A stretch of 10,236 nt of DNA from Dehalococcoidales bacterium (GCA_012520835.1 JAAYNN010000165.1:1-10236); one strand, 5' to 3'. Counted from the stretch's first letter, positions 1-6,733 are shown. Notes: generated by a model not told the origin, from the sequence alone. A program made the numbers and translations.

Positions 1-345
1 ATCCAGTTAATGGCGGATCCCAAGATGCTGTTCCAGCTTTTCTCCAACCTGCTGGACAATGCTTTAAAACATACTCCATCGGCAGGTTCTGTATTTATTA
101 AAGCTGTCAACGAAAAAGACAGCGTATCAATAGAAATAAAAGACACAGGAGATGGCATCCCAGAAGAACATCTGCCTCATATCTTCGATCGTTTCTACAG
201 GATAGAGGAAAATAACGATAACGGGTTCGGGCTGGGAATGGCAATTTGCAAGAGCATAGTCGAGGCACATAACGGGGAAATAAGTGTAGAGAGCAAACAG
301 GGAAAAGGAACGGTTTTTAAGATAAGGCTGCCTTTAGTAAGATGA
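1..345 (+). CDS. Sensor histidine kinase, C-terminal ATPase domain (5' partial)
   Basis: This is the catalytic end of a two-component sensor kinase, which binds ATP and phosphorylates its own histidine before passing the phosphate to a response regulator. The frame is open from base 1, so the sensor, HAMP/PAS and dimerisation parts lie upstream; the ATG at 10 is internal. The HATPase_c boxes appear in order: the N box NLLDNALKHT (near bases 46-75), the G1 box DTGDGIP (142-162), the F box IFDRF (about 181-195) and the G2 box GFGLGMAI (223-246). The protein ends normally shortly after the last strand of the ATPase fold. The segment between F and G2 is short and acidic compared with PhoR-like kinases, and G2 reads GFGLG rather than GTGLG, which is a tolerated variant. 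The partner regulator is probably upstream and is not visible. No convincing terminator was seen in the 144-bp gap to the convergent gene. Confidence 0.93.
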   Translation: MQLMADPKMLFQLFSNLLDNALKHTPSAGSVFIKAVNEKDSVSIEIKDTGDGIPEEHLPHIFDRFYRIEENNDNGFGLGMAICKSIVEAHNGEISVESKQGKGTVFKIRLPLVR

Positions 346-489
346 ACATTTGCCAACTCTGTAAATACCCGGAACAGGACTTTCAAAATCACCTAGCATT
401 AACTGCCTAATATTCACTCCATCTGCATCAGAAATTGTAAAATAATTTATGAATGCTTAATTCAATAAAAATATCGAGTACATAAAAAA

Positions 490-1053
490 CTAATCCCTTT
501 CCGCCAGTTCTTTAATGAACCATTCCATTGCCATTTTATAAACATTTTCACATGAATCTTCGTTGCCTGCCGTTCCCCAGAATGAATTCGGAATTCTATC
601 GGCATAAACCACGTAACAGAATGCTACGATAGCGGCATCTTCCGGACCTTCTGGTGTAGCCACAATTTTAGGGTTTTCTGGTTCATATACACTGCCCAAT
701 ATACTTTCGGTATATTCCTTAATGTAATCGATATCATCCTTACCAAGTGCATTATCGAATGTTCGCATCACCATCGTAATAACTCCGGTACCGTCAGCAG
801 TTCTTGCCGTTACGGAATATACCGGCGGTGTTACAATTGCGTTCTTAATGGATGTTGTTAATGACGAAAATTTTGTGTATGTCGAAGTATTCACAGTAGT
901 AGTCATTATGGCGACAGACCCGCCACCTTCGACTATTATTGGGATGGATTTCGATGTTTGTTCACTGGCTTTTGCAATTTGATTCACACAACCAGAAGTA
1001 AAAATGCTCAATATAATTGCTGCTGATATTAAAATAACCAATATCTTTTTCAT
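490..1053 (-). CDS. Putative lipoprotein of unknown function
   Basis: This encodes 187 residues. The first 22 form a lipoprotein signal: basic MKK, a hydrophobic stretch of isoleucines and leucines, then the lipobox-like TSGC with Cys22 as the expected lipidated residue. The mature protein would therefore be anchored on the outer face of the membrane. After a Ser/Thr-rich stretch (about 30-70) the rest looks like a compact alpha/beta domain with two further cysteines (146 and 168) and no motif I recognise. Start choice is supported by an AGGGGGAA ribosome site (about 1058-1065) five bases from the ATG. The gene is visibly more AT-rich than the operons to its right, and it converges on the kinase gene. 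It could be a monocistronic surface or stress protein, but function cannot be assigned from sequence alone. Confidence 0.8.
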   Translation of the reverse strand: MKKILVILISAAIILSIFTSGCVNQIAKASEQTSKSIPIIVEGGGSVAIMTTTVNTSTYTKFSSLTTSIKNAIVTPPVYSVTARTADGTGVITMVMRTFDNALGKDDIDYIKEYTESILGSVYEPENPKIVATPEGPEDAAIVAFCYVVYADRIPNSFWGTAGNEDSCENVYKMAMEWFIKELAERD

Positions 1054-1085
1054 TCAATTCCCCCTATTTACCCTTACTAAAAAAT

Positions 1086-1094
1086 ATCTTACCA
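1086..1094 (-). promoter_or_regulatory. Candidate extended -10 promoter for the lipoprotein gene
   Basis: On the minus strand the bases read TGGTAAGAT, an extended -10 element (TGn plus TAAGAT), about 30 bases upstream of the lipoprotein start. No good -35 hexamer sits at the usual distance, which is typical of extended -10 promoters. The region is AT-rich, so a chance match is possible. Confidence 0.4.
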
Positions 1095-1104
1095 GATAAA
1101 CCTT

Positions 1105-1142
1105 AATATTTTCTGAATAAATAACGGTTTTTAGAAAATATT
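1105..1142. repeat. 13-bp near-perfect inverted repeat upstream of the lipoprotein gene
   Basis: The arms AATATTTTCTGAA (1105-1117) and TTTAGAAAATATT (1130-1142) are complementary except for one G-T pair, with 10 perfect outer pairs and a 12-base loop. It lies just upstream of the candidate -10, where a -35 element or an operator would be. It could be a regulator-binding site, or a hairpin acting as a terminator, since T residues follow on the plus side. Confidence 0.5.
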
Positions 1143-1330
1143 TTTCAAATACAGGGAGATACAGTGGTAGTCCTTAACAGGCGGACGACCAGTGGTCGTC
1201 TCCAGTTTTTTGTCATGCTGAATTCGTAAAGGACGAATGAAGCATCCGGGGTGGGGCAATGAAGCCATTCGTGTCCTTCGGCAAGCTCAGGATGCGCGGA
1301 TATTATCAGAACATTATCGAAGGATGTTGA

Positions 1331-1368
1331 GTTCCGAAATTCGGAACGAAATCCCGACAGGTCGGGAT
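1331..1368. repeat. Two adjacent perfect hairpins inside the mosaic element
   Basis: GTTCCGAA and TTCGGAAC (1331-1338 and 1340-1347) form an 8-bp perfect stem with one central base. ATCCCGAC and GTCGGGAT (1351-1358 and 1361-1368) form another 8-bp perfect stem around AG. Only three bases separate them. A further partner for GAAATCCCGA (1348-1357) is TCGGGATTTC at 1464-1473, so alternative long-range pairing is possible. Confidence 0.7.
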
Positions 1369-1394
1369 CGAACCATAACAGCGCGAATTAAACT

Positions 1395-1444
1395 AGATTT
1401 CCGTTCATTTGACCCTTCGACAAGTTCAGGGCGAACGGAAATCT
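1395..1444. repeat. 12-bp perfect inverted repeat inside the mosaic element
   Basis: AGATTTCCGTTC (1395-1406) and GAACGGAAATCT (1433-1444) are exact reverse complements enclosing 26 bases. The enclosed part holds the second CCTTCGACAAGTTCAGG copy, whose CCCT and AGGG ends (1413-1416, 1428-1431) can continue the stem. As RNA or single-stranded DNA this would make a long hairpin. Confidence 0.7.
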
Positions 1445-1566
1445 TACTTCTCCCTGATGCTGATCGGGATTTCTCCCCACCCCCCGGATCCTCCAATCAC
1501 CCCCGTGCCTTCAGGATGACAAATTATTAAACTGCCAATCCCCATCTTATACATCTCGATTGACTG

Positions 1567-1572
1567 TATAAT
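1567..1572 (+). promoter_or_regulatory. Candidate -10 element for the tldD operon
   Basis: TATAAT, identical to the consensus -10, lies 65 bases before the TTG start of tldD, between the mosaic repeat and the operon. No matching -35 is visible at 16-18 bases, and the surrounding stretch (1560-1610) is AT-rich with other partial matches, so the exact promoter is uncertain. Confidence 0.35.
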
Positions 1573-1624
1573 ATATTTCCCTTAAACTGATATATACTTT
1601 ATATAAATTGGCTAAAATACCCCC

Positions 1625-1639
1625 GGGAGATGAATCTTG
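1625..1639 (+). promoter_or_regulatory. Ribosome site that fixes the TTG start of tldD
   Basis: GGGAGAT (1625-1631) precedes TTG (1637-1639) by about six to eight bases. An in-frame TGA at 1631-1633 rules out any earlier start in this frame, so TTG is the first possible initiator. The nearby ATG at 1630 is in another frame. Confidence 0.7.
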
Positions 1640-3013
1640 TCACAAATCGAAAACATCGCTAAAGAGGCTTCGGAACTCATTAAAAAATACGATGCAGACT
1701 ATATCGAGGCGCATTTCGAGGAATCCGCTTCCAGCCATATCTCGTATCGCGGCAAAAAACTGGACTCCGTCGATTCCAGCCGCAGCATCGGCGGCAATAT
1801 CCGCGCCAAGGTCAAAGGGGGGTGGGGTTTTACCAGTTTCAATAACCCTGATAACCTCAACCGGAGAATCGAACAGGCCATCAGCCAGGCCAAACTGGTA
1901 TCGCGGGGCGATATCGCCCTGGCGCCGGCTGAAGCTATTGTGGATACAGTACTGCTGGACAGCGATAAAAACCCGTTTAAAATTCCCCTTTCCGCAAAGA
2001 AGGAACTGGCCAGCGAATACAACGATATCATCTGGCGGACGCCCGGCTTGCAGACATCGGTCGTCAGCTACGGCGACAGTGTCAAGAAGTCGATTTTTGT
2101 TAATTCCATCGGCAGTTTTATCAACCAGGAAAGAGCCGATATAACCGTTTACCTGATGGCTGTCGCGACTGACGGCAAAGAAGTACAGCAATCCGGCATC
2201 AGCATGGGCAGCCGCGGCGATTTCAGCCGCATCAGGACGCTGCATCCGCAGGTTAAAGAGATGGCCGATAAAGCTATCGAACTTCTGACCGCTCCGCAGG
2301 CTAAGGGCGGCGAATATACGGTAGTGCTCGACCCGGTGCTAGCAGGAGTCTTCGTACACGAAGCCTTCGGGCACCTTTCGGAAGCCGATTTCGTCTATGA
2401 AAACGAGAACCTGCGCCAGTTGATGACTCTCGGTAAAGAATTCGGGACGAAAGAACTGAATATAGTGGACGGAGCAGCGGTACCGGGCTTGCGCGGCAGT
2501 TTTAAATATGATGACGAAGGCACCCCGGCCACTAAAACCTATCTTATCCGCGAGGGGAAGCTGACCGGCAGGCTGCATTCCAGAGAAACCGCCGCCAGGA
2601 TGGGAGAAGCAGCCACCGGTAATGCCCGCGCTGTCAGCTACCGCTACCCGCCGATTGTCCGCATGACCAATACCTATATCGAACCCGGCACCGCCACATT
2701 CGAGGAGATGATATCCGGTATCAAGGAAGGGATTTATGCCAAAAACTGGTACGGCGGCACCACCAGCATGGAGATGTTTACCTTCTCCGCCGGGGAAGCC
2801 TATATGATAAGAAACGGTAAAATTGCTGAACTGATACGACCGGTTGTGCTTACTGGCAATGTCTTCGAGACTTTAAAAAATATCGACGCCATCGGCAATG
2901 ATCTGGATATGAATGAAGGCGGCGGCTGCGGCAAGGGAGGACAATTCCCCCTGCCCGTTTCCAACGGCAGCCCGCATATCCGCATCCGTCACTGCCTGGT
3001 CGGAGGCGCATAA
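1637..3013 (+). CDS. tldD: TldD family zinc metallopeptidase
   Basis: TldD is the catalytic half of the TldD/TldE heterodimer, a cytoplasmic metallopeptidase that cleaves small or unfolded peptides. In E. coli it matures microcin B17 and degrades the CcdA antitoxin. This 458-residue protein is close to the usual family length. The zinc site is intact: HEAFGH at residues 241-246 matches HExxxH, and the third expected ligand is Cys431 in GGGCGKGGQ. The N-terminal domain carries typical family sequence around residues 30-75. Translation starts at TTG because an in-frame TGA lies two codons upstream. The stop overlaps the tldE start by one base (TAATG), which suggests coupled, near-equimolar synthesis. 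It is the first gene of a five-gene unit. The natural substrate is unknown; no precursor peptide or antitoxin gene is seen nearby. Confidence 0.95.
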   Translation: MSQIENIAKEASELIKKYDADYIEAHFEESASSHISYRGKKLDSVDSSRSIGGNIRAKVKGGWGFTSFNNPDNLNRRIEQAISQAKLVSRGDIALAPAEAIVDTVLLDSDKNPFKIPLSAKKELASEYNDIIWRTPGLQTSVVSYGDSVKKSIFVNSIGSFINQERADITVYLMAVATDGKEVQQSGISMGSRGDFSRIRTLHPQVKEMADKAIELLTAPQAKGGEYTVVLDPVLAGVFVHEAFGHLSEADFVYENENLRQLMTLGKEFGTKELNIVDGAAVPGLRGSFKYDDEGTPATKTYLIREGKLTGRLHSRETAARMGEAATGNARAVSYRYPPIVRMTNTYIEPGTATFEEMISGIKEGIYAKNWYGGTTSMEMFTFSAGEAYMIRNGKIAELIRPVVLTGNVFETLKNIDAIGNDLDMNEGGGCGKGGQFPLPVSNGSPHIRIRHCLVGGA

Positions 3014-4317
3014 TGGAAAGGATACTTGAGCAGGCCCAAAAAGTAGCTGAAGCCGCCGAGGTTTTCATGGTATCCACCGAACAGACTCCGCTGAAATTCG
3101 AGAATAACCGCTTGAAGCATATCCTGAGCAAACAAAGCCAGACGGTAGCCTTGCGCATTATTAAAAACGGCAGAATCGGTTACAGCGTTACCACTGATAT
3201 CGACGATGTTAGAATGCTGGTCAACTCTGCCGCAGAAACCGCCGCCTTCGGCACCGAGGCAAAATTCGCATTCCCGGCTCTCGGGGATTACCCACAGGTA
3301 TCCGTATATGACCCGGGCATCGAAGCAGTTTCCATGGAACAGATGGCAAAACTGGGGAAAGAAATGATAGATGCCGTCAGGGCGCATACCCCCGAAATAG
3401 CCTGTGACGGCGGCCTCACTAAAAGCACCACCTCTATTAAAATACTCAATTCGGCAGGAGGAAGTGCCGGTTATCGCAGCAGCACCTTCAGTATGGGGCT
3501 CGAGGGAACGGTAATACAAGATACCGATATGTTATTTGTAGGAGAGGACGAAAGTTCATGCCACCCACTGACTGATACCAGAACTGTAACATCTTCCATT
3601 ATCAGGCAACTGGATTGGGCAAAAGAGCAGGCGGAAGCCCCGGATAAGGCGCTGCCTGTGATATTTACGCCGAGCGGTGTGGCCAGCGCACTGGTTTCAC
3701 CTCTGATTTCGGCCTTTAACGGCAAGAATGTCTATGAGGGGTCTTCGCCTATCGGAGATAAACTGGGGAAAGCTGTTTTCGACCCCAAATTCTGTCTCAA
3801 GGACGATGCCACCATCCCCTTTTGCCCGGGCAGCCGCCCTTTCGATGACGAAGGCGTAGCTACCCGCTGCACGGCGCTGATTGAAAAAGGAGTTCCGGTC
3901 GCTTTCTATTATGATTTGCAGACTGCCGGACTGGCCAATACTAAAAGCACCGGAAACGGCGCACGCAGCGGCGCCAGGCTGCCGTCTCCATCCGCCTCGG
4001 TTTTCGTTATCGAACCGGGAACCACCTCTTTTAAAGAGATGCTTTCGGATATCAAAGAAGGGCTGGTCATAGAATATGTCATGGGTGCAGAGCAGGGCAA
4101 CGTGCTGGGAGGAGACTTCGCCGGCAACGTGCTCTTGGGATATAAGATAGATAATGGTAAAATAACAGGCAGGGTTAAGAACACCATGGTTTCCGGCAAT
4201 ATTTACCAGGTATTAAAGGATATTGCCGCCATCGGAAGCGATTCAAAATGGATTGGGGGCTCGTTCAGCACGCCTTCTCTTTATATACCTGCTCTATCGA
4301 TATCCTCCAAAAAATAA
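3013..4317 (+). CDS. tldE: TldE/PmbA, non-catalytic partner of TldD
   Basis: This 434-residue protein belongs to the same superfamily as TldD and would be its heterodimer partner. As known for TldE/PmbA, it has lost the zinc motif: the position matching HExxxH falls in a segment around residues 217-237 containing GVASALVSPLISAFNG. It is expected to close the active-site chamber and position substrate rather than to cut. Other family features are the N-terminal region with LKFENNRLKH (about 27-36) and the C-terminal GGSFSTPSLYIP, which takes the place of the cysteine-bearing end of TldD. Its ATG overlaps the tldD stop codon, so the pair is almost certainly cotranslated. A 44-base gap separates it from the PAC2 gene, which has its own strong ribosome site. 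Confidence 0.93.
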   Translation: MERILEQAQKVAEAAEVFMVSTEQTPLKFENNRLKHILSKQSQTVALRIIKNGRIGYSVTTDIDDVRMLVNSAAETAAFGTEAKFAFPALGDYPQVSVYDPGIEAVSMEQMAKLGKEMIDAVRAHTPEIACDGGLTKSTTSIKILNSAGGSAGYRSSTFSMGLEGTVIQDTDMLFVGEDESSCHPLTDTRTVTSSIIRQLDWAKEQAEAPDKALPVIFTPSGVASALVSPLISAFNGKNVYEGSSPIGDKLGKAVFDPKFCLKDDATIPFCPGSRPFDDEGVATRCTALIEKGVPVAFYYDLQTAGLANTKSTGNGARSGARLPSPSASVFVIEPGTTSFKEMLSDIKEGLVIEYVMGAEQGNVLGGDFAGNVLLGYKIDNGKITGRVKNTMVSGNIYQVLKDIAAIGSDSKWIGGSFSTPSLYIPALSISSKK

Positions 4318-4333
4318 CGCAAAATACGACCCG

Positions 4334-4352
4334 GCATTTTTAAATGCGGAGG
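4334..4352 (+). promoter_or_regulatory. Small hairpin abutting the ribosome site of the PAC2 gene
   Basis: GCATTT and AAATGC (4334-4339 and 4342-4347) form a 6-bp stem with a two-base loop. The Shine-Dalgarno GGAGG (4348-4352) follows with no gap, nine bases before the ATG at 4362. This ribosome site decides the start: the in-frame ATG at 4344 lies inside the hairpin and upstream of GGAGG. Whether the stem influences translation is unknown. Confidence 0.5.
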
Positions 4353-4361
4353 GAGAATAAT

Positions 4362-5159
4362 ATGGTAACTGATCTGGTAAAAATAATTGCCCGGCCGAAA
4401 TTGAATGCGCCTAACCTGCTGGCAGCCTGGCCGGGTATCAGCAATGTAGCCATGATTGTGGCTACTTATTTTGCGCACAAACTGGATTTGAAAGACCTGG
4501 CAGAAATCAGGCCGGCCAATTTCTTCGACCCCATCGGTGTACTGGTAAGAGATAACCTGATTGAAGACCCGCAGTTTCCGCGCAGCCGCTTCTATTACTG
4601 GAAAAACCGCTCCGGCGACCACGACCTGATTCTGTTTATCGGAGATGCCCAGCCGGCAGCCAAGGGATACGAACTGGCGCACTGCGTAGTGGACGTCGCA
4701 GCCAGGTTCAAAGCCAATAGAATCTATACCTGCGCCGCGGCGTTGACGCGCATCCATCACACCGAGCATCCGCGCGTTTGGGGTGTCGGCACCACCCAGA
4801 ACATCGCCCAGGAAATGGCCTCTCGCAATCTGTTGAAAGGCGGCAACCTGCAGATATCCGGCCTGAACGGGCTGCTTTTGGGTGTAGCCAAAGAAAGAGG
4901 GATGGAAGGTGTTTGCCTGCTGGGTGAAGTCCCGTCTTATGCCTCCAAACTGCAAAATCCAATGGCGGCACTGGCAATCATTAACGCCTTGCAGGAACTC
5001 CTGGGAATAAATATCAATACCGAAGAACTGTCACGCTTTGCCAGCGAAACCCGCGAACAGATGAAACGGGTAGCCGCCGAAGCCATGGAAGAATATATCG
5101 ACTACTTTACCGAACCTATCTGGGAAAAAGACGAAGAAGGCAACGAGGACATCGATTAA
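4362..5159 (+). CDS. PAC2 family protein
   Basis: The PAC2 family is named after a eukaryotic proteasome-assembly chaperone, with homologues in archaea and many bacteria, including ones without a proteasome, where the role is poorly known. The 265-residue protein has the family layout: an opening strand and helix with AAWPGISNVA (21-30), a core strand DLILFIGDAQP (88-98), a TCAAALTR strand (123-130), the glycine-rich ISGLNGLLLG (165-174) and the hallmark CLLGEVPSY (185-193). An acidic helical tail follows (about 220-265). I chose the ATG at 4362, six codons inside the longest frame, because GGAGG sits nine bases before it. The HEAT-repeat gene starts one base after its stop, so the two are probably coupled. 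A cytoplasmic scaffold or adaptor working with TldD/TldE is an inference from gene order only. Confidence 0.85.
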   Translation: MVTDLVKIIARPKLNAPNLLAAWPGISNVAMIVATYFAHKLDLKDLAEIRPANFFDPIGVLVRDNLIEDPQFPRSRFYYWKNRSGDHDLILFIGDAQPAAKGYELAHCVVDVAARFKANRIYTCAAALTRIHHTEHPRVWGVGTTQNIAQEMASRNLLKGGNLQISGLNGLLLGVAKERGMEGVCLLGEVPSYASKLQNPMAALAIINALQELLGININTEELSRFASETREQMKRVAAEAMEEYIDYFTEPIWEKDEEGNEDID

Positions 5160-5160
5160 T

Positions 5161-6123
5161 ATGACCCAGAGTGCCGAACAGCCTTCGATAATCAAGCAGA
5201 TATTAGCGGAAGCGGCGGATGAAGAAAAGCCGCTTGTAAGCAAACAACTGGCGGAACTGACCGATATTAAAAAAGATGACCTGGCTTTTTTTGATCAGGC
5301 CTGGATTAAACTCGGCCCGAAACGGCAATTGCAGCTGATAAGCCGGCTGATAGAAATGGCGGAAGACTCGGCGGAGCTCAATTTCGATGCTATTTTCAGG
5401 CACCGCCTGCATGACCCCGGGGAAGAAATCCGCGCCAAAGCCATCGAAGGCCTCTGGGAAAACGAGGACTCCTCGCTTATCGAGCCCCTGATAAAAATGA
5501 TGCAAAGCGACCCGTCGCCAAAAGTCCGCTGTGGCGCCGCTATGTCACTCGGCAGATTCGCCATGCTGGCGGAACATAAAAAAATCAATCCTGATTATAT
5601 GCCGCTGCTATGCAAAACACTGCTCGATACCTATAACGATAGCGATGATATCGATTTAAAAAGAAGGGCATTGGAAGCCGTCTCCCCTCTCAGCCTGCCG
5701 CGCGTCGAACAGGCGATAATGGAAGCCTACGGCAGCGATGATATCAAGCTTAAAGCCAGCTCAATATATGCCATGGGCAAAAATTGCAGCCCGAAATGGA
5801 TAAACCTTGCTATCGACGAACTCTCCAGCCCGCTGGCTGAATTACGCTATGAAGCGGCGGGAGCCTGCGGCGAACTGGGCGAAGAAGAAGCAGTGCCTTT
5901 CCTGATTGAAGTGGCCGATAATGACGATATGGATGTCAGAATCGCTGCCGTTGCGGCACTCGGAAAAATCGGCGGGGAAGAAGCCGAGGAATACCTGGAG
6001 GCCTGCCTTGATGATGACAGTGAAGCTATCCGGGAAGCTGCAGAGCAGGCGCTGGAAGATATCGATGTCATAAAAGATCCGGGTTCGATTCGCTGGTTCG
6101 ATTTACGGAGTCCGGAAGAATGA
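5161..6123 (+). CDS. HEAT-repeat protein
   Basis: HEAT repeats are paired helices stacked into a curved solenoid that binds other proteins. After a helical N-terminal region (about 1-80) this 320-residue protein shows at least five repeats, with the recurring R-x-A-A-x-x-L-G pattern: near 87-117 (IRAKAIEGL), 118-155 (VRCGAAMSLGRF), 164-190 (LKRRALEAV), 193-225 (LKASSIYAMG), 226-256 (LRYEAAGACGELG) and 257-300 (VRIAAVAALGKIGG). No signal peptide or membrane helix is seen, so it should be cytoplasmic. The C-terminal half is strongly acidic, suggesting a basic partner surface. There is no lyase-type active site that I can identify. Its start lies one base after the PAC2 stop and its end overlaps the next start (ATGA), so it belongs to the same transcript. 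A scaffold role is likely from the family; the partner is unknown. Confidence 0.87.
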   Translation: MTQSAEQPSIIKQILAEAADEEKPLVSKQLAELTDIKKDDLAFFDQAWIKLGPKRQLQLISRLIEMAEDSAELNFDAIFRHRLHDPGEEIRAKAIEGLWENEDSSLIEPLIKMMQSDPSPKVRCGAAMSLGRFAMLAEHKKINPDYMPLLCKTLLDTYNDSDDIDLKRRALEAVSPLSLPRVEQAIMEAYGSDDIKLKASSIYAMGKNCSPKWINLAIDELSSPLAELRYEAAGACGELGEEEAVPFLIEVADNDDMDVRIAAVAALGKIGGEEAEEYLEACLDDDSEAIREAAEQALEDIDVIKDPGSIRWFDLRSPEE

Positions 6124-6671
6124 TTAAAAACAGGCGTATAATATTATGTAAAAAACAACTGGATGATGCTGTAAACGATTACATGTGGAAAACCGACCCC
6201 GAACTGGCCAAGCTGGATGCCTGCCAGCCGCTGGACATGTCCTTCAATGAATACCTCTACATCTACATCAACGAATTGCAGATGTCGCCTATTGTAAAGC
6301 ACGAGTTTTCCATCGCCACCTTAAACGGAGAACATATCGGCAACTGCGCCTATTACAATATCAACTACTTTAAAGGTGAAGCCGAGGTCGGCATCATGCT
6401 CGGAAACCGTAAGTACTGGAATCAGGGATACGGAGCGGAGGCGATGTTAATGCTGGTGGATTATATCTACAATAAACACAATTTCAAGCGCGTTTATTTA
6501 AAAACGCTCGACTACAACGTCCGGGCGCAGCACTGCTTTATAAAATGCGGATTCACTCCCTGCGGAACAAAAAAACAGGACGGCCACAGCTTTATCGTTA
6601 TGGAAATGGCGCGCGAAAAATGGCAATCTGTTAAAGAGGCCATGTCCTCCGTCTCAGCGGAAGAACGATAA
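6120..6671 (+). CDS. GNAT family N-acetyltransferase (RimJ/RimL-like)
   Basis: The GNAT family transfers an acetyl group from acetyl-CoA to an amine, often a protein N-terminus in the RimJ/RimL branch. This 183-residue protein shows the acetyl-CoA loop NQGYGAEA (101-108, fitting Q/RxxGxG/A) after the strand EVGIMLGNRKYW, then the typical C-terminal N-x-R-A-x-x-x-x-x-K-C-G-F pattern (N133 to F145). The N-terminal part (about 20-50) is rich in Trp, Tyr and Asp. The ATG overlaps the HEAT stop by four bases and has GGAG (6107-6110) nine bases upstream, so it is the last gene of the tldD operon. The substrate cannot be read from sequence. N-terminal acetylation linked to peptide turnover would fit the neighbours but is speculation. 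Confidence 0.88.
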   Translation: MIKNRRIILCKKQLDDAVNDYMWKTDPELAKLDACQPLDMSFNEYLYIYINELQMSPIVKHEFSIATLNGEHIGNCAYYNINYFKGEAEVGIMLGNRKYWNQGYGAEAMLMLVDYIYNKHNFKRVYLKTLDYNVRAQHCFIKCGFTPCGTKKQDGHSFIVMEMAREKWQSVKEAMSSVSAEER

Positions 6672-6675
6672 CCAT

Positions 6676-6701
6676 AAGATATATCCAAATCATATCTTTT
6701 T
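6676..6701 (+). terminator. Weak candidate terminator after the tldD operon
   Basis: AAGATAT and ATATCTT (6676-6682 and 6692-6698) form a perfect 7-bp stem with a nine-base loop, ending in a run of T (6697-6701), four bases after the acetyltransferase stop. The stem is AT-rich and weak, so termination here would be inefficient if real. Confidence 0.35.
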
Positions 6702-6733
6702 ACCTTTTTACAAAAATCGACCCCTTTTTTAAT

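Larger units (their letters stand above)
1209..1523. repeat. MITE-like mosaic intergenic element with terminal inverted repeats
   Basis: The ends are TTTGTCATGCTGAA (1209-1222) and TTCAGGATGACAAA (1510-1523), which are reverse complements with one mismatch over 14 bases. A second, inner pair lies at similar distance from each end: AGCATCCGGGG followed by TGGGG (1241-1256), against CCCCACCCCCCGGATCCT (1475-1492). Inside are two direct copies of CCTTCGRCAAGYTCAGG (1275-1291 and 1414-1430, two differences) and three strong hairpins listed separately. There is no transposase gene. The open frame that crosses it is a translation of the repeat. Motifs of this kind are common in intergenic repeats of Chloroflexota and other bacteria, from general knowledge. 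No clear target-site duplication was identified. Confidence 0.65.

Noticed and set aside
1209..1523. CRISPR array or a structured RNA gene
   Set aside because: The repeated motifs are few, irregularly spaced and partly inverted, with no regular repeat-spacer pattern and no adjacent cas genes; a mobile intergenic repeat explains the symmetry better.
1237..1530. Open frame of 97 codons across the intergenic region
   Set aside because: It is a translation of the repeat element. Peptide pieces such as RQAQDA and DPSTSSGRTE are what the CCTTCGRCAAGYTCAGG repeat yields in frame; there is no convincing ribosome site, and the perfect hairpins fall inside the frame.
1640..2245. 201-codon minus-strand frame and a 178-codon plus-strand frame within tldD
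   Set aside because: Both overlap the well-supported tldD frame and show no family motif; they arise from codon bias of the real gene.
3013..4317. TldE as a second active metallopeptidase
   Set aside because: No HExxxH is present at the equivalent place, matching the known loss of the zinc site in TldE/PmbA.
4344..4346. Upstream ATG as start of the PAC2 protein
   Set aside because: It lies before the GGAGG ribosome site and inside a hairpin; the ATG at 4362 has correct spacing from GGAGG.
4281..4955. 224-codon open frame on the minus strand
   Set aside because: It is antisense to the PAC2 gene, which has a strong ribosome site and family motifs. The antisense product has no recognisable domain and no start context.
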